Shown: piece after piece, positions 25,773 to 35,051 of the stretch
Position numbering within the stretch: position 1 is the first letter of the stretch
Layout: the number at the start of each line of letters is the position of its first letter
NCBI GenBank assembly: GCA_003010405.1
Contig: PJLO01000014.1
Coordinates: 1 to 64,000, forward strand
Direction of reading: 5' to 3'
DNA length: 64,000 nt
Origin: Acidobacteriota bacterium
Lineage (GTDB): Bacteria; Acidobacteriota; Terriglobia; Terriglobales; Acidobacteriaceae
Translations under genes and position numbers: made by a program
The notes under the pieces: generated by a model
The model's database searches: none
Told to the model about the DNA's origin: nothing
The model's input: the letters and a program-made list of their open reading frames with translations, nothing else

Positions 25773-26373
25773 AATTGCCGCCGTCATAACCAGCGCTCTT
25801 GGTATCTGGCAGACCACGCGCCGAAGCCTCGTGTCCTGGCCGGTGAATTTGCTGGCCTGCGCGCTATATGCCGCCGTCTTTCACGACGCAAGGCTCTACT
25901 CGGACATGATGTTGCAGGGCGTGTATGCCGTTTTCTGCGCTTACGGGTGGTGGTATTGGTATCGCGGGGTACGCGAAGAAGGCACTGTGCGCGTAGTGCG
26001 GGTTGCGTGGAAAGGGTGGCTGTGGGGTGGGGTGGCCGGTACGACGGGCAGTTTGCTGCTAGGCTATGTCATGGCGCACTACACCGATGCCGCGCTGCCG
26101 CACATAGATGCCGCATTAACCGCATTCTGCCTGGTTGCGCAGTGGTGGTCGGCACGCAAATATCTGGCGAACTGGGTGCTATGGATTCTGGTCGATATCG
26201 TCTACACAGGGGTATTTGCCTACAAACATTTGTTCCTGACCTCTGGCCTGTACGCATTCTTTGTCTTTCTGGCTGCGCTCGGATTCCGGGCATGGCGAAA
26301 GGCGCTTGCCGGACAGGAGGCGGAGTTTGTCTCGGCGGAAGTGAATGCGGGCGTGGAATCCGATCCGGCGTGA
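25759..26373 (+). CDS. PnuC/PnuT family transporter, probable thiamine uptake
   Basis: A 204-residue inner-membrane protein with seven to eight TM helices. ALGIWQTTRRSLVSWPVNLLACALYAAVF, YGWWYWYRG and VAQWWSARKYLANWVLWILVDIVYTG are the Trp-rich PnuC-family helices that line the vitamin path. PnuC takes nicotinamide riboside, PnuT takes thiamine; the TPP riboswitch upstream favours PnuT. PnuC-type carriers rely on a kinase to trap the substrate, which fits the gene before it. Start ATG 25759 lies within the end of the kinase gene, preceded by AGGAAACA. Confidence 0.88.
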   Translation: MSPLEIAAVITSALGIWQTTRRSLVSWPVNLLACALYAAVFHDARLYSDMMLQGVYAVFCAYGWWYWYRGVREEGTVRVVRVAWKGWLWGGVAGTTGSLLLGYVMAHYTDAALPHIDAALTAFCLVAQWWSARKYLANWVLWILVDIVYTGVFAYKHLFLTSGLYAFFVFLAALGFRAWRKALAGQEAEFVSAEVNAGVESDPA

Positions 26374-26483
26374 CTATACAGATGACAGAGCCTATCCCGC
26401 TGCAGGGGGCCAAATGTCTGACCGAGCTCCCCACAGCAGGAGGGTTATTTCCTCAGCTTCACCGTCCACAATCGAAAACCGTA

Positions 26484-27305
26484 TTACTTACCCGCGTTGG
26501 CCTCGTGGAAGTCAACACGAATCTGCGCCAGGAAGGGATGCGCTGCTGCCGGAGGCTTCACTTTGCCCTCGAGCAGCTGACGGAAGTTGTAGGAACGCCC
26601 ATAGAGAGCACGGATTGAATCCATGTCTGCGCTCACATTAGCTCCATTCAAAGTTGCTCCGATAAAAGCTCCCTTTGCCCGCGAGTAAGTGAGAATGCCG
26701 GTGTTCATCTTCCAGCTTGTACTCGCACTGAGGTCGCGTCCGAATGGACCCGCTGCAATCCCGGCGTCGCCTCCGATTTTCCAGTTGGCTGAGAGGAGTT
26801 TTTCGGCTCCCTCATTGGTCATAAAGAGCATGACCAGATCTACGGCTTCACCTCCAATTTGTGCACCCCAACTGCCGCCCGTGATGACGAAAAAAGCAGG
26901 AGTGCTCCAACCTTTCGTAGTGCGACAAGTGGCTACGCCACGACCGTGCTCAGCGCCGAAGATGAATCCTCCCTTGAAGAGCGTTGGCACAATGGCTACG
27001 CATTTGGCGTCCGCCAAAATGGTATTAGGTATACCTTTGTCACCTGCGTTCGTAAGGCGCCTCAGGTCTTCAGCCGCACCATTGAGACGTTCCACGACGG
27101 CCCTGTGTGTTTGACCGTCTTTCTTCTCCTCGCTCTGTTTTTGAGCACTTTCTGTTTGGCCGCTTGGTGTTTGACCACTTTGTGTTTGACCACCCGAGGA
27201 AGCCGATTTTCCTGAGCCGGTTGTGTTGCTGCGTTCTTCCTGTGCAAATGCAGACAGGGAGAACAGGAGCACTGCTAACAGCAGACATCTGAACGCATAC
27301 TTCAT
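26484..27305 (-). CDS. Secreted SYLF (Ysc84) domain lipid-binding protein
   Basis: A 273-residue exported protein. Signal peptide MKYAFRCLLLAVLLFSLSAFAQ (shown here in part: hydrophobic core at 7-18, AFAQ cleavage site), then a Gln/Ser/Lys low-complexity linker (about 23-62, repeats of SGQT), then the SYLF domain: IPNTILADAKCVAIVP, GGFIFGAEHGRGVATCR, GAQIGGEAVDLVMLFM, and AGPFGRDLSAST near the C-terminus. SYLF domains bind phosphoinositides or membranes in eukaryotes; the bacterial role is unclear. Start at ATG 27303-27305 is fixed by the signal peptide. Confidence 0.88.
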   Translation of the reverse strand: MKYAFRCLLLAVLLFSLSAFAQEERSNTTGSGKSASSGGQTQSGQTPSGQTESAQKQSEEKKDGQTHRAVVERLNGAAEDLRRLTNAGDKGIPNTILADAKCVAIVPTLFKGGFIFGAEHGRGVATCRTTKGWSTPAFFVITGGSWGAQIGGEAVDLVMLFMTNEGAEKLLSANWKIGGDAGIAAGPFGRDLSASTSWKMNTGILTYSRAKGAFIGATLNGANVSADMDSIRALYGRSYNFRQLLEGKVKPPAAAHPFLAQIRVDFHEANAGK

Positions 27306-27526
27306 ATCTTGTTCCCTCATTTGCGTGAACCGTAACCGGTAAACACGCATTCCGGGTCCCTTTTGAAGGCTCCGAGAGCCCACGTCGAAGGAGACTTTTG
27401 TTAAATCGTTTGGATAAAGAAAACTTGCGGGAGGTTTACATGAGGCAGTATTAAATCGAGAGACGAAGATTCCAACGCAAAGCTACGAAGACCGGAAAGC
27501 CATCGCTGAGTTGCTTTTAATGAGCA

Positions 27527-27976
27527 CTATTTCTGCCAGGGACGAACGGGGCGCTCGGCTTCAGACAGGTCGCGGTCTGCGACGCGGTCATAACGGTAGC
27601 TGGCGCTGACAGTTCCCAGCCCTTCGTTGTAAAGGCTTGTGTATCCGAGTGCTTCCTTCAGCTCTTCGCTGAAGCGATGCAATCTCTCAAGGTGCTCGGC
27701 AGTGGCGGCAATCTCAATATCCTTGGTCTTGAAAAATTTCTGGTAGCCGCGATCCAGCAGAACAGCAGGTTCGCCGGCAACAAGACACGCCGGAAAAGCA
27801 GAGATACGAGCGTGGCCGTCTTTCGTAGCTTCGATTTCGGCAACACAGCAGTTCTTGCTCACTTTGTAAGCGCTGTCGGAAGCCAGTGCAACGACCTCAA
27901 AGCCATGATCAGTGAGCCAACGCAGCGCGCTCGTGAACGAAGGGGTAACGGTCTTCAATGGAGCAAAATGAACCAT
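27527..27976 (-). CDS. Hypothetical protein (149 aa)
   Basis: A 149-residue soluble protein without recognised domain. The N-terminal part alternates strands and helices (SALRWLTDHGFEVVALASDS, CCVAEIEATKDGHARISAFPACLV); the middle has GEPAVLLDRGYQKFFKT and the C-terminus a long helix and LGYTSLYNEGLGTVSASYRYDR. Two adjacent Cys (CC) are near residue 43. Codon use matches neighbours. The ATG at 27974-27976 is preferred over upstream starts because the earlier residues look like non-coding translation. Confidence 0.65.
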   Translation of the reverse strand: MVHFAPLKTVTPSFTSALRWLTDHGFEVVALASDSAYKVSKNCCVAEIEATKDGHARISAFPACLVAGEPAVLLDRGYQKFFKTKDIEIAATAEHLERLHRFSEELKEALGYTSLYNEGLGTVSASYRYDRVADRDLSEAERPVRPWQK

Positions 27977-28114
27977 GCTCTGCCTCAAATCGTAACGCTC
28001 TGAACTGCTTTCCGGGAAGCACAGCGCCCACGGCGTGAATCTCCTACAATGTCGCACAGAGCAAAAAGTTACGCAACCGGGCGACGATACTGAGTAGCGG
28101 AATCAGCGCAGAAC

Positions 28115-28142
28115 AAAGGGTGGCTGCACGGCCACCCTTTTT
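28115..28142. terminator. Intrinsic terminator near ftsH 3' end
   Basis: 10-bp stem AAAGGGTGGC/GCCACCCTTT (28115-28124 with 28131-28140), loop TGCACG, T-runs on both strands, 18 bases beyond the ftsH stop. Confidence 0.8.
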
Positions 28143-28158
28143 GATAGTGCCTGAAAAG

Positions 28159-30075
28159 CTATGCAGGGCTGGGGCGCTCGCCGGTGTTCAGCCCTGGCTG
28201 GCGAGCGGCTTCCGGACGAAGCACCTGCTGAACGCTGCCGGAATCATCTGCCGGAGGCTGCTCTACTCGCGCAGGAAGCGGCTGACCAGCAATGATCATC
28301 TGCAACTCGTGGGAATCGAGCACCTCGCGCTCCAGAAGGGCATGTGCGATCTGCTCCAATGTATCGCGATGGCCGTCAAGAACATCGAAAGCTGTCTTGT
28401 AAGCGGTATCGATGAAGCGGCGAACCTCGGCATCGATCTCACGCGCAGTTTCTTCGGAGTAGTCGCGGTGCTGAGAAAGCTCGCGGCCAAGGAAGATCTG
28501 CTCCTCCTTCTTACCGAAGGTGAGCGGTCCTAACTGGCTCATGCCCCACTCGCAAACCATTTTGCGAGCAATTTCCGTGGCGCGTTCAATGTCGTTTCCG
28601 GCGCCAGTGGTCATCGTCTTAAGGAAGATTTCCTCGGCAACACGACCGCCCATCATGATTGCCAATTGGCTCTCCAGATAAGCACGGTCATAGGTGTGTT
28701 TGTCGTCAATCGGCAACTGCATAGTCAGGCCTAGCGCCATACCGCGAGGAATAATCGTGACCTTGTGAAGCGGATCGGCATGCGGCACCATGGCGGCAAC
28801 CAGAGCGTGTCCGCCCTCGTGATAAGCCGTGTTCTTCTTCTCTTCTTCAGTCAGGATCATGGACTTGCGCTCGGCGCCCATGAGCACCTTGTCCTTGGCA
28901 AGTTCAAAATCGAACATCAGGACGGTCTTGCGATTCTGCCGCGCGGCGAGCAGAGCGGCTTCGTTGACCATGTTCGCCAGATCGGCACCGCAGAATCCCG
29001 GTGTGCCACGAGCGAGAATCGAGAGATCGACGTCGTCGTTGATAGGAATCTTGCGAGTGTGCACGCGAAGAATTTCCTCGCGTCCGCGCACATCGGGACG
29101 CGCAACTACGACACGGCGGTCGAAACGGCCGGGCCGAAGCAGTGCGGGATCGAGCACATCAGGACGGTTGGTGGCCGCGATGAGGATCACGCCCTCATTG
29201 GATTCGAAGCCGTCCATCTCAACCAGCAACTGATTGAGTGTCTGCTCGCGCTCATCATGTCCACCGCCGAGCCCTGCGCCACGATGGCGTCCGACCGCGT
29301 CGATTTCATCGATGAAAATGATACAGGGGGCATTCTTCTTTCCCTGCTCGAAGAGGTCGCGGACGCGGCTTGCGCCAACACCGACGAACATTTCAACAAA
29401 ATCCGAGCCGGAGATAGAAAAGAATGGGACATTGGCTTCGCCAGCAACAGCGCGGGCAAGCAGCGTCTTACCTGTTCCCGGTGGTCCGACCAGGAGCACG
29501 CCTTTCGGAATGCGCCCGCCGAGTTTCTGAAATTTTTGCGCTTCACGCAGAAATTCTATGATCTCGTGCAGTTCTTCCTTGGCTTCGTCCACACCGGCAA
29601 CATCCTTGAACGTCACTTTCTTCTGCTGCATCGAAAGCAGACGGGCTCGGCTTTTCCCAAACGACATCGCCTTGTTTCCACCGGATTGCATGTGACGAAT
29701 CATGAAGAACCACAGGCCGAGTATCACCACAAGGGGAAGCATCTGAAATAGCCAGCTTGGCCAACCACCGCCGCTGACATCCTTCACTGTGATATTCACA
29801 CCCTTGTCGCGCAGACTCTTGTACATGTCGGTGTAATTGGGCGGCACAGTGGTATGGAAGCCCGCTTTGTCATCGCGATAGCTGCCGCGAACCTCAGGCC
29901 CGTAGACAGTTACGTCTTTGATTTTGCCCTGATCCACTTCCGCCAGGAATTGCGAGAAGTTGATTTCGCGCTCTTTCGCTCCCGTGCCGTTGTTCTTAAC
30001 AACGGACCAGAGCAACACGCCAGAAAGTAAAATCACGAGCCAGAACACGACTTCTTTGACCGTCGAATTCACCAA
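28159..30075 (-). CDS. ftsH: ATP-dependent zinc metalloprotease FtsH
   Basis: A 638-residue membrane AAA+ protease that degrades membrane and regulatory proteins. Two N-terminal TM helices (about 5-25 and 108-127), Walker A GPPGTGKT near 200, Walker [15 protein letters not shown] region [21 protein letters not shown] and the zinc site HEGGH near 420 with the third ligand in the following helix. The C-terminal tail is Pro-rich. The periplasmic loop is of usual size. It follows tilS on the same strand, a frequent bacterial gene order, with 200 bases between. Confidence 0.97.
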   Translation of the reverse strand: MVNSTVKEVVFWLVILLSGVLLWSVVKNNGTGAKEREINFSQFLAEVDQGKIKDVTVYGPEVRGSYRDDKAGFHTTVPPNYTDMYKSLRDKGVNITVKDVSGGGWPSWLFQMLPLVVILGLWFFMIRHMQSGGNKAMSFGKSRARLLSMQQKKVTFKDVAGVDEAKEELHEIIEFLREAQKFQKLGGRIPKGVLLVGPPGTGKTLLARAVAGEANVPFFSISGSDFVEMFVGVGASRVRDLFEQGKKNAPCIIFIDEIDAVGRHRGAGLGGGHDEREQTLNQLLVEMDGFESNEGVILIAATNRPDVLDPALLRPGRFDRRVVVARPDVRGREEILRVHTRKIPINDDVDLSILARGTPGFCGADLANMVNEAALLAARQNRKTVLMFDFELAKDKVLMGAERKSMILTEEEKKNTAYHEGGHALVAAMVPHADPLHKVTIIPRGMALGLTMQLPIDDKHTYDRAYLESQLAIMMGGRVAEEIFLKTMTTGAGNDIERATEIARKMVCEWGMSQLGPLTFGKKEEQIFLGRELSQHRDYSEETAREIDAEVRRFIDTAYKTAFDVLDGHRDTLEQIAHALLEREVLDSHELQMIIAGQPLPARVEQPPADDSGSVQQVLRPEAARQPGLNTGERPSPA

Positions 30076-30276
30076 AAACTCCTTAGAGCAGAAAAGTCTA
30101 AGCCCAAACCTTGCGCTTAATTAGATGCGCATCAGGGCTACTGGACCCAGTTTTTCCACACCCTGAATTTTACCTGTTTTTTGAATTCTGTGTATGATGA
30201 CGGCCTGCCGAACCGCCGTCAGCTAACAAACCAGCGCCAAAACAAGAGCTACATCCGTAGGGGACACCATTTGAGA

Positions 30277-31797
30277 TCAGTATATTATGTCGGGAGCACG
30301 AACTCTACCCGGCTCGGCGTCCTCGACCTCCGGTCGGTCCATATCGAGCATAATTGCATCGCCATCACCAGGGGACCATGCGACGCTCTCCGCCACATCT
30401 AATCCCGGAACCCAGACAATCTGACTCCCGGACAGAACTACAGGCCAACTTCGACGTAGCGCGGCTGGTATAAACAGCTCTTGCAGAAGGCGATTAATCT
30501 TTCTTTCGCCACTCGAACACCTAGTTTGAATGCGGTCGCCCGGCAAAAGATTCCGAATTAACAAAGTGCGTTCCACCTGTGAAGCAGCCAAAAGATTGGC
30601 CCGAGTGGCGCCCCGTTTCGCGGAGTCTCCGTCCAGCAACGCCGCCCGGATGCAAACATTCCGAAGCCCGGAGAGTTCTCCGATGGATACTCGGCCCGGA
30701 ATCGATAGTTCGATTGAATATGGCGCTCCCGTCGTGCTGGCTTGCTCGGGAGAGCGCAGGACAAGCCGAGGCGGGCAGAGCTTTTCACGAATAACCTCAG
30801 CGATAAAGCCGCGAGGCATTTTGAGACGGTCAACGCGGCCTGCCAGCGCGAAATCGCGCAGCTTTTCAAGGTGGGCGAAATCGAGAGCAAGAGCGTGGGG
30901 CTGGCAGAGACGCCGCAATATGCGCCTTTGCAGCGCCAACGGCTGAGACTGAAGAAGAGAAATCTGGATACCCTGCTCGGAATTCGCTCCAATGATGGTT
31001 GAGGCCAGCTCATCGAGAAATGCGTTTTCGGCTGCTGCGACTTCAGCTGTCTCGGAAAGAGCCGCGCGCAAACGCGGGTTGTAATCGCGCTCTAGCGTCG
31101 GCAACACTTCGGCACGCACGCGGTTGCGAAGAAACTGAGGGCTGAAGTTGGACTCGTCCTGACTAAATGGCTGCCCTAGAGAGAGCAGATATTTTTCAAT
31201 CTGCTGGCGGGAGGTGGAGAGCAAGGGACGGATCAGCCGCGGCGGCGGAAACTGGGCTGCCTCGTCGCCGGATAAAGTCTCGGCGGAAGCAGACTCGGCT
31301 GCAATTTCGGAGAGATCCATAGTGCGGTGGATTCCGGCCAGACCGCTGGTTCCGGCGCCCCGAAGCAGGCGCAGCAACACGGTCTCAGCCTGATCGTCGC
31401 GAGTGTGCGCCGTGGCAATGCAGTCGAGCCGATGAGCAGTGGCGGCGCGTTGAAAAAAAGCGTAACGGGCACGCCGTCCAGCGGCTTCGATGGAGAGGTG
31501 GAGAATTGCAGTGAGCGCGGCGACATCCTCAGTTTCAATAGCAGAATCAAGATCAAGCTGAGAAGCGAGTTCGCGCACAAATTGCTTGTCGGCTTCAGAA
31601 TCAGGACCGCGCAGATTGTGGTTCAGATGAATAACAACGAGCACAATGCCCAGGCTGGGAGCAAGCTCGACAAGAGCGCGCAACAAAGCCACGGAATCGG
31701 CACCGCCGCTGACAGCCACGCCGACCCTTTCGCCAGGACGGACGAGACGATGCTTGCGCACGTAGTTTTCAAGCGACTTCAGCACAGCAACAATCAT
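30277..31797 (-). CDS. tilS: tRNA(Ile)-lysidine synthetase TilS
   Basis: A 506-residue ATP pyrophosphatase that adds lysine to C34 of tRNA-Ile2. The PP-loop VAVSGGADSVALLRAL lies near residues 27-42, followed by VIHLNHNLRGPDSEAD, the family HNLRG motif, and ATAHTRDDQAETVLLRLLRGAG. TilS N- and C-terminal domains complete the length (LLPGDRIQTRC, KINRLLQELFIP). The start at 31797 leaves a 95-base gap from thrS; an in-frame ATG 32 codons upstream overlaps the hairpin there and is not conserved. Confidence 0.95.
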   Translation of the reverse strand: MIVAVLKSLENYVRKHRLVRPGERVGVAVSGGADSVALLRALVELAPSLGIVLVVIHLNHNLRGPDSEADKQFVRELASQLDLDSAIETEDVAALTAILHLSIEAAGRRARYAFFQRAATAHRLDCIATAHTRDDQAETVLLRLLRGAGTSGLAGIHRTMDLSEIAAESASAETLSGDEAAQFPPPRLIRPLLSTSRQQIEKYLLSLGQPFSQDESNFSPQFLRNRVRAEVLPTLERDYNPRLRAALSETAEVAAAENAFLDELASTIIGANSEQGIQISLLQSQPLALQRRILRRLCQPHALALDFAHLEKLRDFALAGRVDRLKMPRGFIAEVIREKLCPPRLVLRSPEQASTTGAPYSIELSIPGRVSIGELSGLRNVCIRAALLDGDSAKRGATRANLLAASQVERTLLIRNLLPGDRIQTRCSSGERKINRLLQELFIPAALRRSWPVVLSGSQIVWVPGLDVAESVAWSPGDGDAIMLDMDRPEVEDAEPGRVRAPDIIY

Positions 31798-31847
31798 AGC
31801 GGAAGCCAGGTGCGCAGATCGTGTGAGCGACTGGGCAGACAAGCAGA

Positions 31848-31871
31848 GAGGCAGGCCTCGCGGCCTGCCTC
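31848..31871 (-). terminator. Hairpin between thrS and tilS
   Basis: 10-bp stem GAGGCAGGCC/GGCCTGCCTC with TCGC loop. The minus-strand tail is only mildly T-rich, so it may attenuate rather than stop transcription into tilS. Confidence 0.45.
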
Positions 31872-31892
31872 CATTCTTTGGCTGTAAATCCA

Positions 31893-33866
31893 CTAGTCCA
31901 GCTTGATGCTGCGCGTCTCGATTAGCCGCTTAATGCGCTCGGTGAAGACTTCGAGCTTGAAGCTGCCCTCTGCCTTTTCCTGTCCGCGCACACGCACATT
32001 AACCTCGCCAATCTCGGATTCCTTGTCGCCTACCACCAGAATGAATGGAACCTTCTGCAAGGCATGTTCGCGAATCTTCGCGTTCATCTTCTCATTGCGA
32101 CCGTCCACTTCAACGCGCACGCCGACAGCCTTGAGAACGTCAGCAACTTTGTTTGCGTAGTCAATGTGACGCTCGGCAATGGGAACAACCGCGACCTGGG
32201 TCGGAGACAGCCAAACCGGGAAGGCTCCAGCGTAATGCTCGATCAGGACTCCGAAGAAACGCTCGACGGAGCCGTAAAGCGCGCGGTGCACCATCAAAGG
32301 CTGGTGGCGCTGGCCATCCTCGCCCACGTATTCGAGTTCGAAGCGTTGCGGAAGATTGAAGTCAAATTGCACGGTGGAAAGCTGCCACAGACGTCCGATC
32401 GCATCGACGAGTTTTACATCGATCTTTGGTCCATAGAAGGCGGCCTCGCCGGGGATGAACTTGTACGAAATGCCCTTGCGCTCCAGCACTTTTTTCAGCG
32501 AATTCTGCGCCAGCTCCCACTGCTCAGCCGAACCGACATAATGCGCGCGGTCCTCGGGATCCCAGGCGGAGAGCTCGACCTTGAACTCTTCAAAGCCGAA
32601 GGTATGCAGCACACTGGTCGCAAAATCGATGCAGCCTTCAACTTCGCTCTCGATCTGCTCGGGAGTGCAGAAGATGTGCGCATCGTCCTGCGTAAAGCCG
32701 CGAACACGCATCAGGCCGTGCATGACTCCCGAACGTTCGTAGCGATAGACGGTGCCAAGTTCGCCCAGGCGCACGGGCAAATCGCGGTACGAGCGCAACT
32801 GATCCTTGTAGATCAAGATATGGAATGGGCAGTTCATGGGCCTGAGGCGATACTCCGCGTCGTCGAGCTCCATGGTGTCAAACATGTTTTCGGCGTAGAA
32901 ACCTTCGTGCCCAGAAGTCTGCCAAAGGGCGCGACGCGCAACGTGCGGAGTGAAAACCAGCGAGTAACCTCGCTTGAGATACTCGGCGCGCAGCCAGTCT
33001 TCCATGATGGTACGAATGAGTCCGCCCTTGGGATGCCAGAAGATCAGGCCAGGCCCGGCGAGCTCCTGAATCGAGTAGAGATCGAGCTGCTGCCCAAGCG
33101 CACGGTGGTCGCGGCGTTTGGCTTCCTCAAGCTGCTTCATGTACTCGTCCATTTCCTTCTTGGAATAGAACGAGATCCCATAAATACGCTGGAGCTGAGG
33201 ATTGCCTTCCTTGCCCAGCCAGTAGGCGCCTGCGATATTGAGCAGCTTAAATGCCTTGATTTTGCCGGTCGAAGGAATGTGCGGACCGCGGCAGAAATCG
33301 ACAAACTTGCCGGTCCTGTAGAGCGTAATCTTATCGCCTGGCTTCGTGAACTGCTCGATGAAATGGCACTTCATGAAATCGCCTTCGGCTTTGAAGCGAG
33401 CAAGGCCTTCGTCGCGGTCGAGGAAGTCGCGCGCATAAGGCTCGTTGCGGGCCGCAATTTCCTTCATCTTGGCCTCAATCTTCTCAAGGTCTTCATTGGT
33501 GAAGGGCGTTTCACGCAGAAAATCGTAGAAGAAACCAGTGTCGGTCGCCGGACCGTGGCCCAGCTTTGTCTCAGGAAACAGCTCCAGCACGGCGGCAGCA
33601 AGAAGATGCGCCGAAGAGTGATGGAAGACCTGAAGCGACTCTGGGTCTTTTTCGGTAAGCAGGCGTAGCCGCGAATCCTGTTCTATGGGCTGGGTAAGAT
33701 CGATAACCGCAAACGCATCATCGGCTCCGTCCAGAGGCGCAAGCTTGGCCGCTATTGCAGCATCGGCAAGGCGCGGCGAAATAGCTTTCGCAATATCGAG
33801 GGCGGTGGTGCCCTGGGAAACTTCTCTAATACTGCCGTCGGGTAGTTGAACTTTGATTTCAGACAT
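31893..33866 (-). CDS. thrS: Threonyl-tRNA synthetase
   Basis: A 657-residue class II aminoacyl-tRNA synthetase, complete. TGS domain at residues 1-65 (VQLPDGSIREV), editing domain with HSSAHLLAAAV and the zinc-binding second half, catalytic core with motif 2 YRYERSG and MRPMNCPFH, GFTQDDAHIFC, and the anticodon-binding domain at the C-terminus (PTQVAVVPIAERH). ATG 33866 is chosen because it begins the TGS domain; nine further residues upstream are unconserved. Confidence 0.97.
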   Translation of the reverse strand: MSEIKVQLPDGSIREVSQGTTALDIAKAISPRLADAAIAAKLAPLDGADDAFAVIDLTQPIEQDSRLRLLTEKDPESLQVFHHSSAHLLAAAVLELFPETKLGHGPATDTGFFYDFLRETPFTNEDLEKIEAKMKEIAARNEPYARDFLDRDEGLARFKAEGDFMKCHFIEQFTKPGDKITLYRTGKFVDFCRGPHIPSTGKIKAFKLLNIAGAYWLGKEGNPQLQRIYGISFYSKKEMDEYMKQLEEAKRRDHRALGQQLDLYSIQELAGPGLIFWHPKGGLIRTIMEDWLRAEYLKRGYSLVFTPHVARRALWQTSGHEGFYAENMFDTMELDDAEYRLRPMNCPFHILIYKDQLRSYRDLPVRLGELGTVYRYERSGVMHGLMRVRGFTQDDAHIFCTPEQIESEVEGCIDFATSVLHTFGFEEFKVELSAWDPEDRAHYVGSAEQWELAQNSLKKVLERKGISYKFIPGEAAFYGPKIDVKLVDAIGRLWQLSTVQFDFNLPQRFELEYVGEDGQRHQPLMVHRALYGSVERFFGVLIEHYAGAFPVWLSPTQVAVVPIAERHIDYANKVADVLKAVGVRVEVDGRNEKMNAKIREHALQKVPFILVVGDKESEIGEVNVRVRGQEKAEGSFKLEVFTERIKRLIETRSIKLD

Positions 33867-34039
33867 AGGGTAGGTCTCGGCTCGCGCATACAAGGCGCAA
33901 TGCAGTTTTTCTTGTGAAGCTTCAGTTTAAAGAGTTCGAAGAGTAGAAGCAAACTTGCGGTGGAGATAAGCCCTTCTGCACGCCTCTCCCCAAGGTTGCA
34001 TTACTACACGCAAAAAAATCGTCTTTTCAGAAACGGAAA

Positions 34040-34417
34040 TCAACTTCCGGTACTGTCGCTCTGTTTGCTGACTACCAACTGCAGCCCTTGTATGACCCAG
34101 GCAAGGCGCACCACCCCGGAAGCACTGTACCGATCAAAGTCGCAGTGCTGGATCACCATGGTGCGAACGCATCGTCCTCGTCATTGAATATCGTACCGGT
34201 GCGTCTGACGAGAACAGGCGATTCGACCGCATTCACGATTGAAGACCCAGGTTCCGCCACTGCCGATTCCGGTTTTCGTTATGACAATTCCGTTGCTGCA
34301 GGCGGCGGCTATGTGTTCAATCTGAGTACGAAGGGGCTACTGCCGGGTGCCTACAGCCTAGCCGCCCGAATCGGGACCGATGCCTACATCTATACGCTCC
34401 CGATACAGCTTAAGTAG
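34040..34417 (+). pseudogene. Remnant C-terminal PxKF-type domain
   Basis: The frame encodes DYQLQPLYDPGKAHHPGS then TVPIKVAVLDHHGANA, EDPGSATADSGFRYDNS, GGYVFNLSTKGLLPGAYSL and a final YTLPIQLK. This is the pattern of the PxKF beta-sandwich module found at the C-terminus of large secreted proteins of soil bacteria. The frame continues open upstream without ATG or GTG and without a signal peptide; the only start is TTG 34088, in the middle of the domain. It is most likely the tail of a gene whose front has been deleted. Confidence 0.6.
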
Positions 34418-34452
34418 CAAACCGGTAGCCGCATGCGGCGCAAGTCTAGAAA

Positions 34453-34481
34453 ATGGGACCGTCCCCTGCGGTCCCATTCTT
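34453..34481 (-). terminator. Intrinsic terminator of the GlsB-type gene
   Basis: 9-bp stem ATGGGACCG/CGGTCCCAT (34453-34461 with 34469-34477); on the minus strand it is followed by TTTTCT. It lies 21 bases beyond the minus-strand gene. Confidence 0.75.
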
Positions 34482-34501
34482 CCAATGTATTGTCCGCATC
34501 A

Positions 34502-34798
34502 TCAGGCTGCACGGCGTATATTCGAATCTTTATCGGTGGGCAATTTGCCTCCACGATTGCCGGTTATCATTCGGACGATCCAGGTCAGAAGTACGGCTCC
34601 CCCAATTGCAACCAGAATCGTATAGATCATCCCACCTTGGCCGGCGAATCCCAGGCTCCTCATGATGAAACCACCAATGAGAGCTCCGAGGATTCCGATG
34701 ACGATGTCCATGATCACGCCATACCCGGAACCACGCATGAGCTTGCCTGTTGCCCATCCGGCTATCAGCCCCACAATAATCCACGCAACAAAACTCAT
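34502..34798 (-). CDS. GlsB/YeaQ/YmgE family membrane protein
   Basis: A 98-residue protein with three TM helices and the Gly-rich family pattern MSFVAWIIVGLIAGWATGKL, GYGVIMDIVIGILGALIGGF and a third helix GMIYTILVAIGGAVLLTW. Members are stress-associated inner-membrane proteins (once named transglycosylase-associated). GAGAAGGAGAAAG precedes the ATG at 34798. The C-terminal tail is charged and ends in RRAA. Expression under stress is known for the family, not shown here. Confidence 0.9.
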   Translation of the reverse strand: MSFVAWIIVGLIAGWATGKLMRGSGYGVIMDIVIGILGALIGGFIMRSLGFAGQGGMIYTILVAIGGAVLLTWIVRMITGNRGGKLPTDKDSNIRRAA

Positions 34799-35051
34799 GT
34801 CTTTCTCCTTCTCTTGGCGAATTGTTTTTTGCTTACCAGTAGGATGCGATTGCATAGAGGAGGATGCCGGAAACGAGCTCTGACCGGAAAATATGTTGAA
34901 AGCTGTCGAAGTGAGCGATGAGCCGGAAAATCGAGACTTCAACCTCCCTAACCAAATTCAAGGGACACACTTACTTCCCAGCAGAAGACTCACCACCTGC
35001 GATTACAGCAAAGCCCGGCGCCTTAGCAACCGGGCGGCCGAATTACACCGA

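Noticed and set aside
27441..27455. A four-codon ORF with a good SD site (MRQY then TAA), as a possible leader peptide
   Set aside because: It does not precede any plus-strand gene that it could control; the SD-like sequence is probably chance.
30198..30220. GACGGC...GCCGTC hairpin between tilS and ftsH as a terminator
   Set aside because: Short, without a T-run on the minus strand, and the two genes are commonly expressed together.
32064..33668. A 534-codon plus-strand open frame
   Set aside because: Antisense to thrS; no domain, and thrS is complete.
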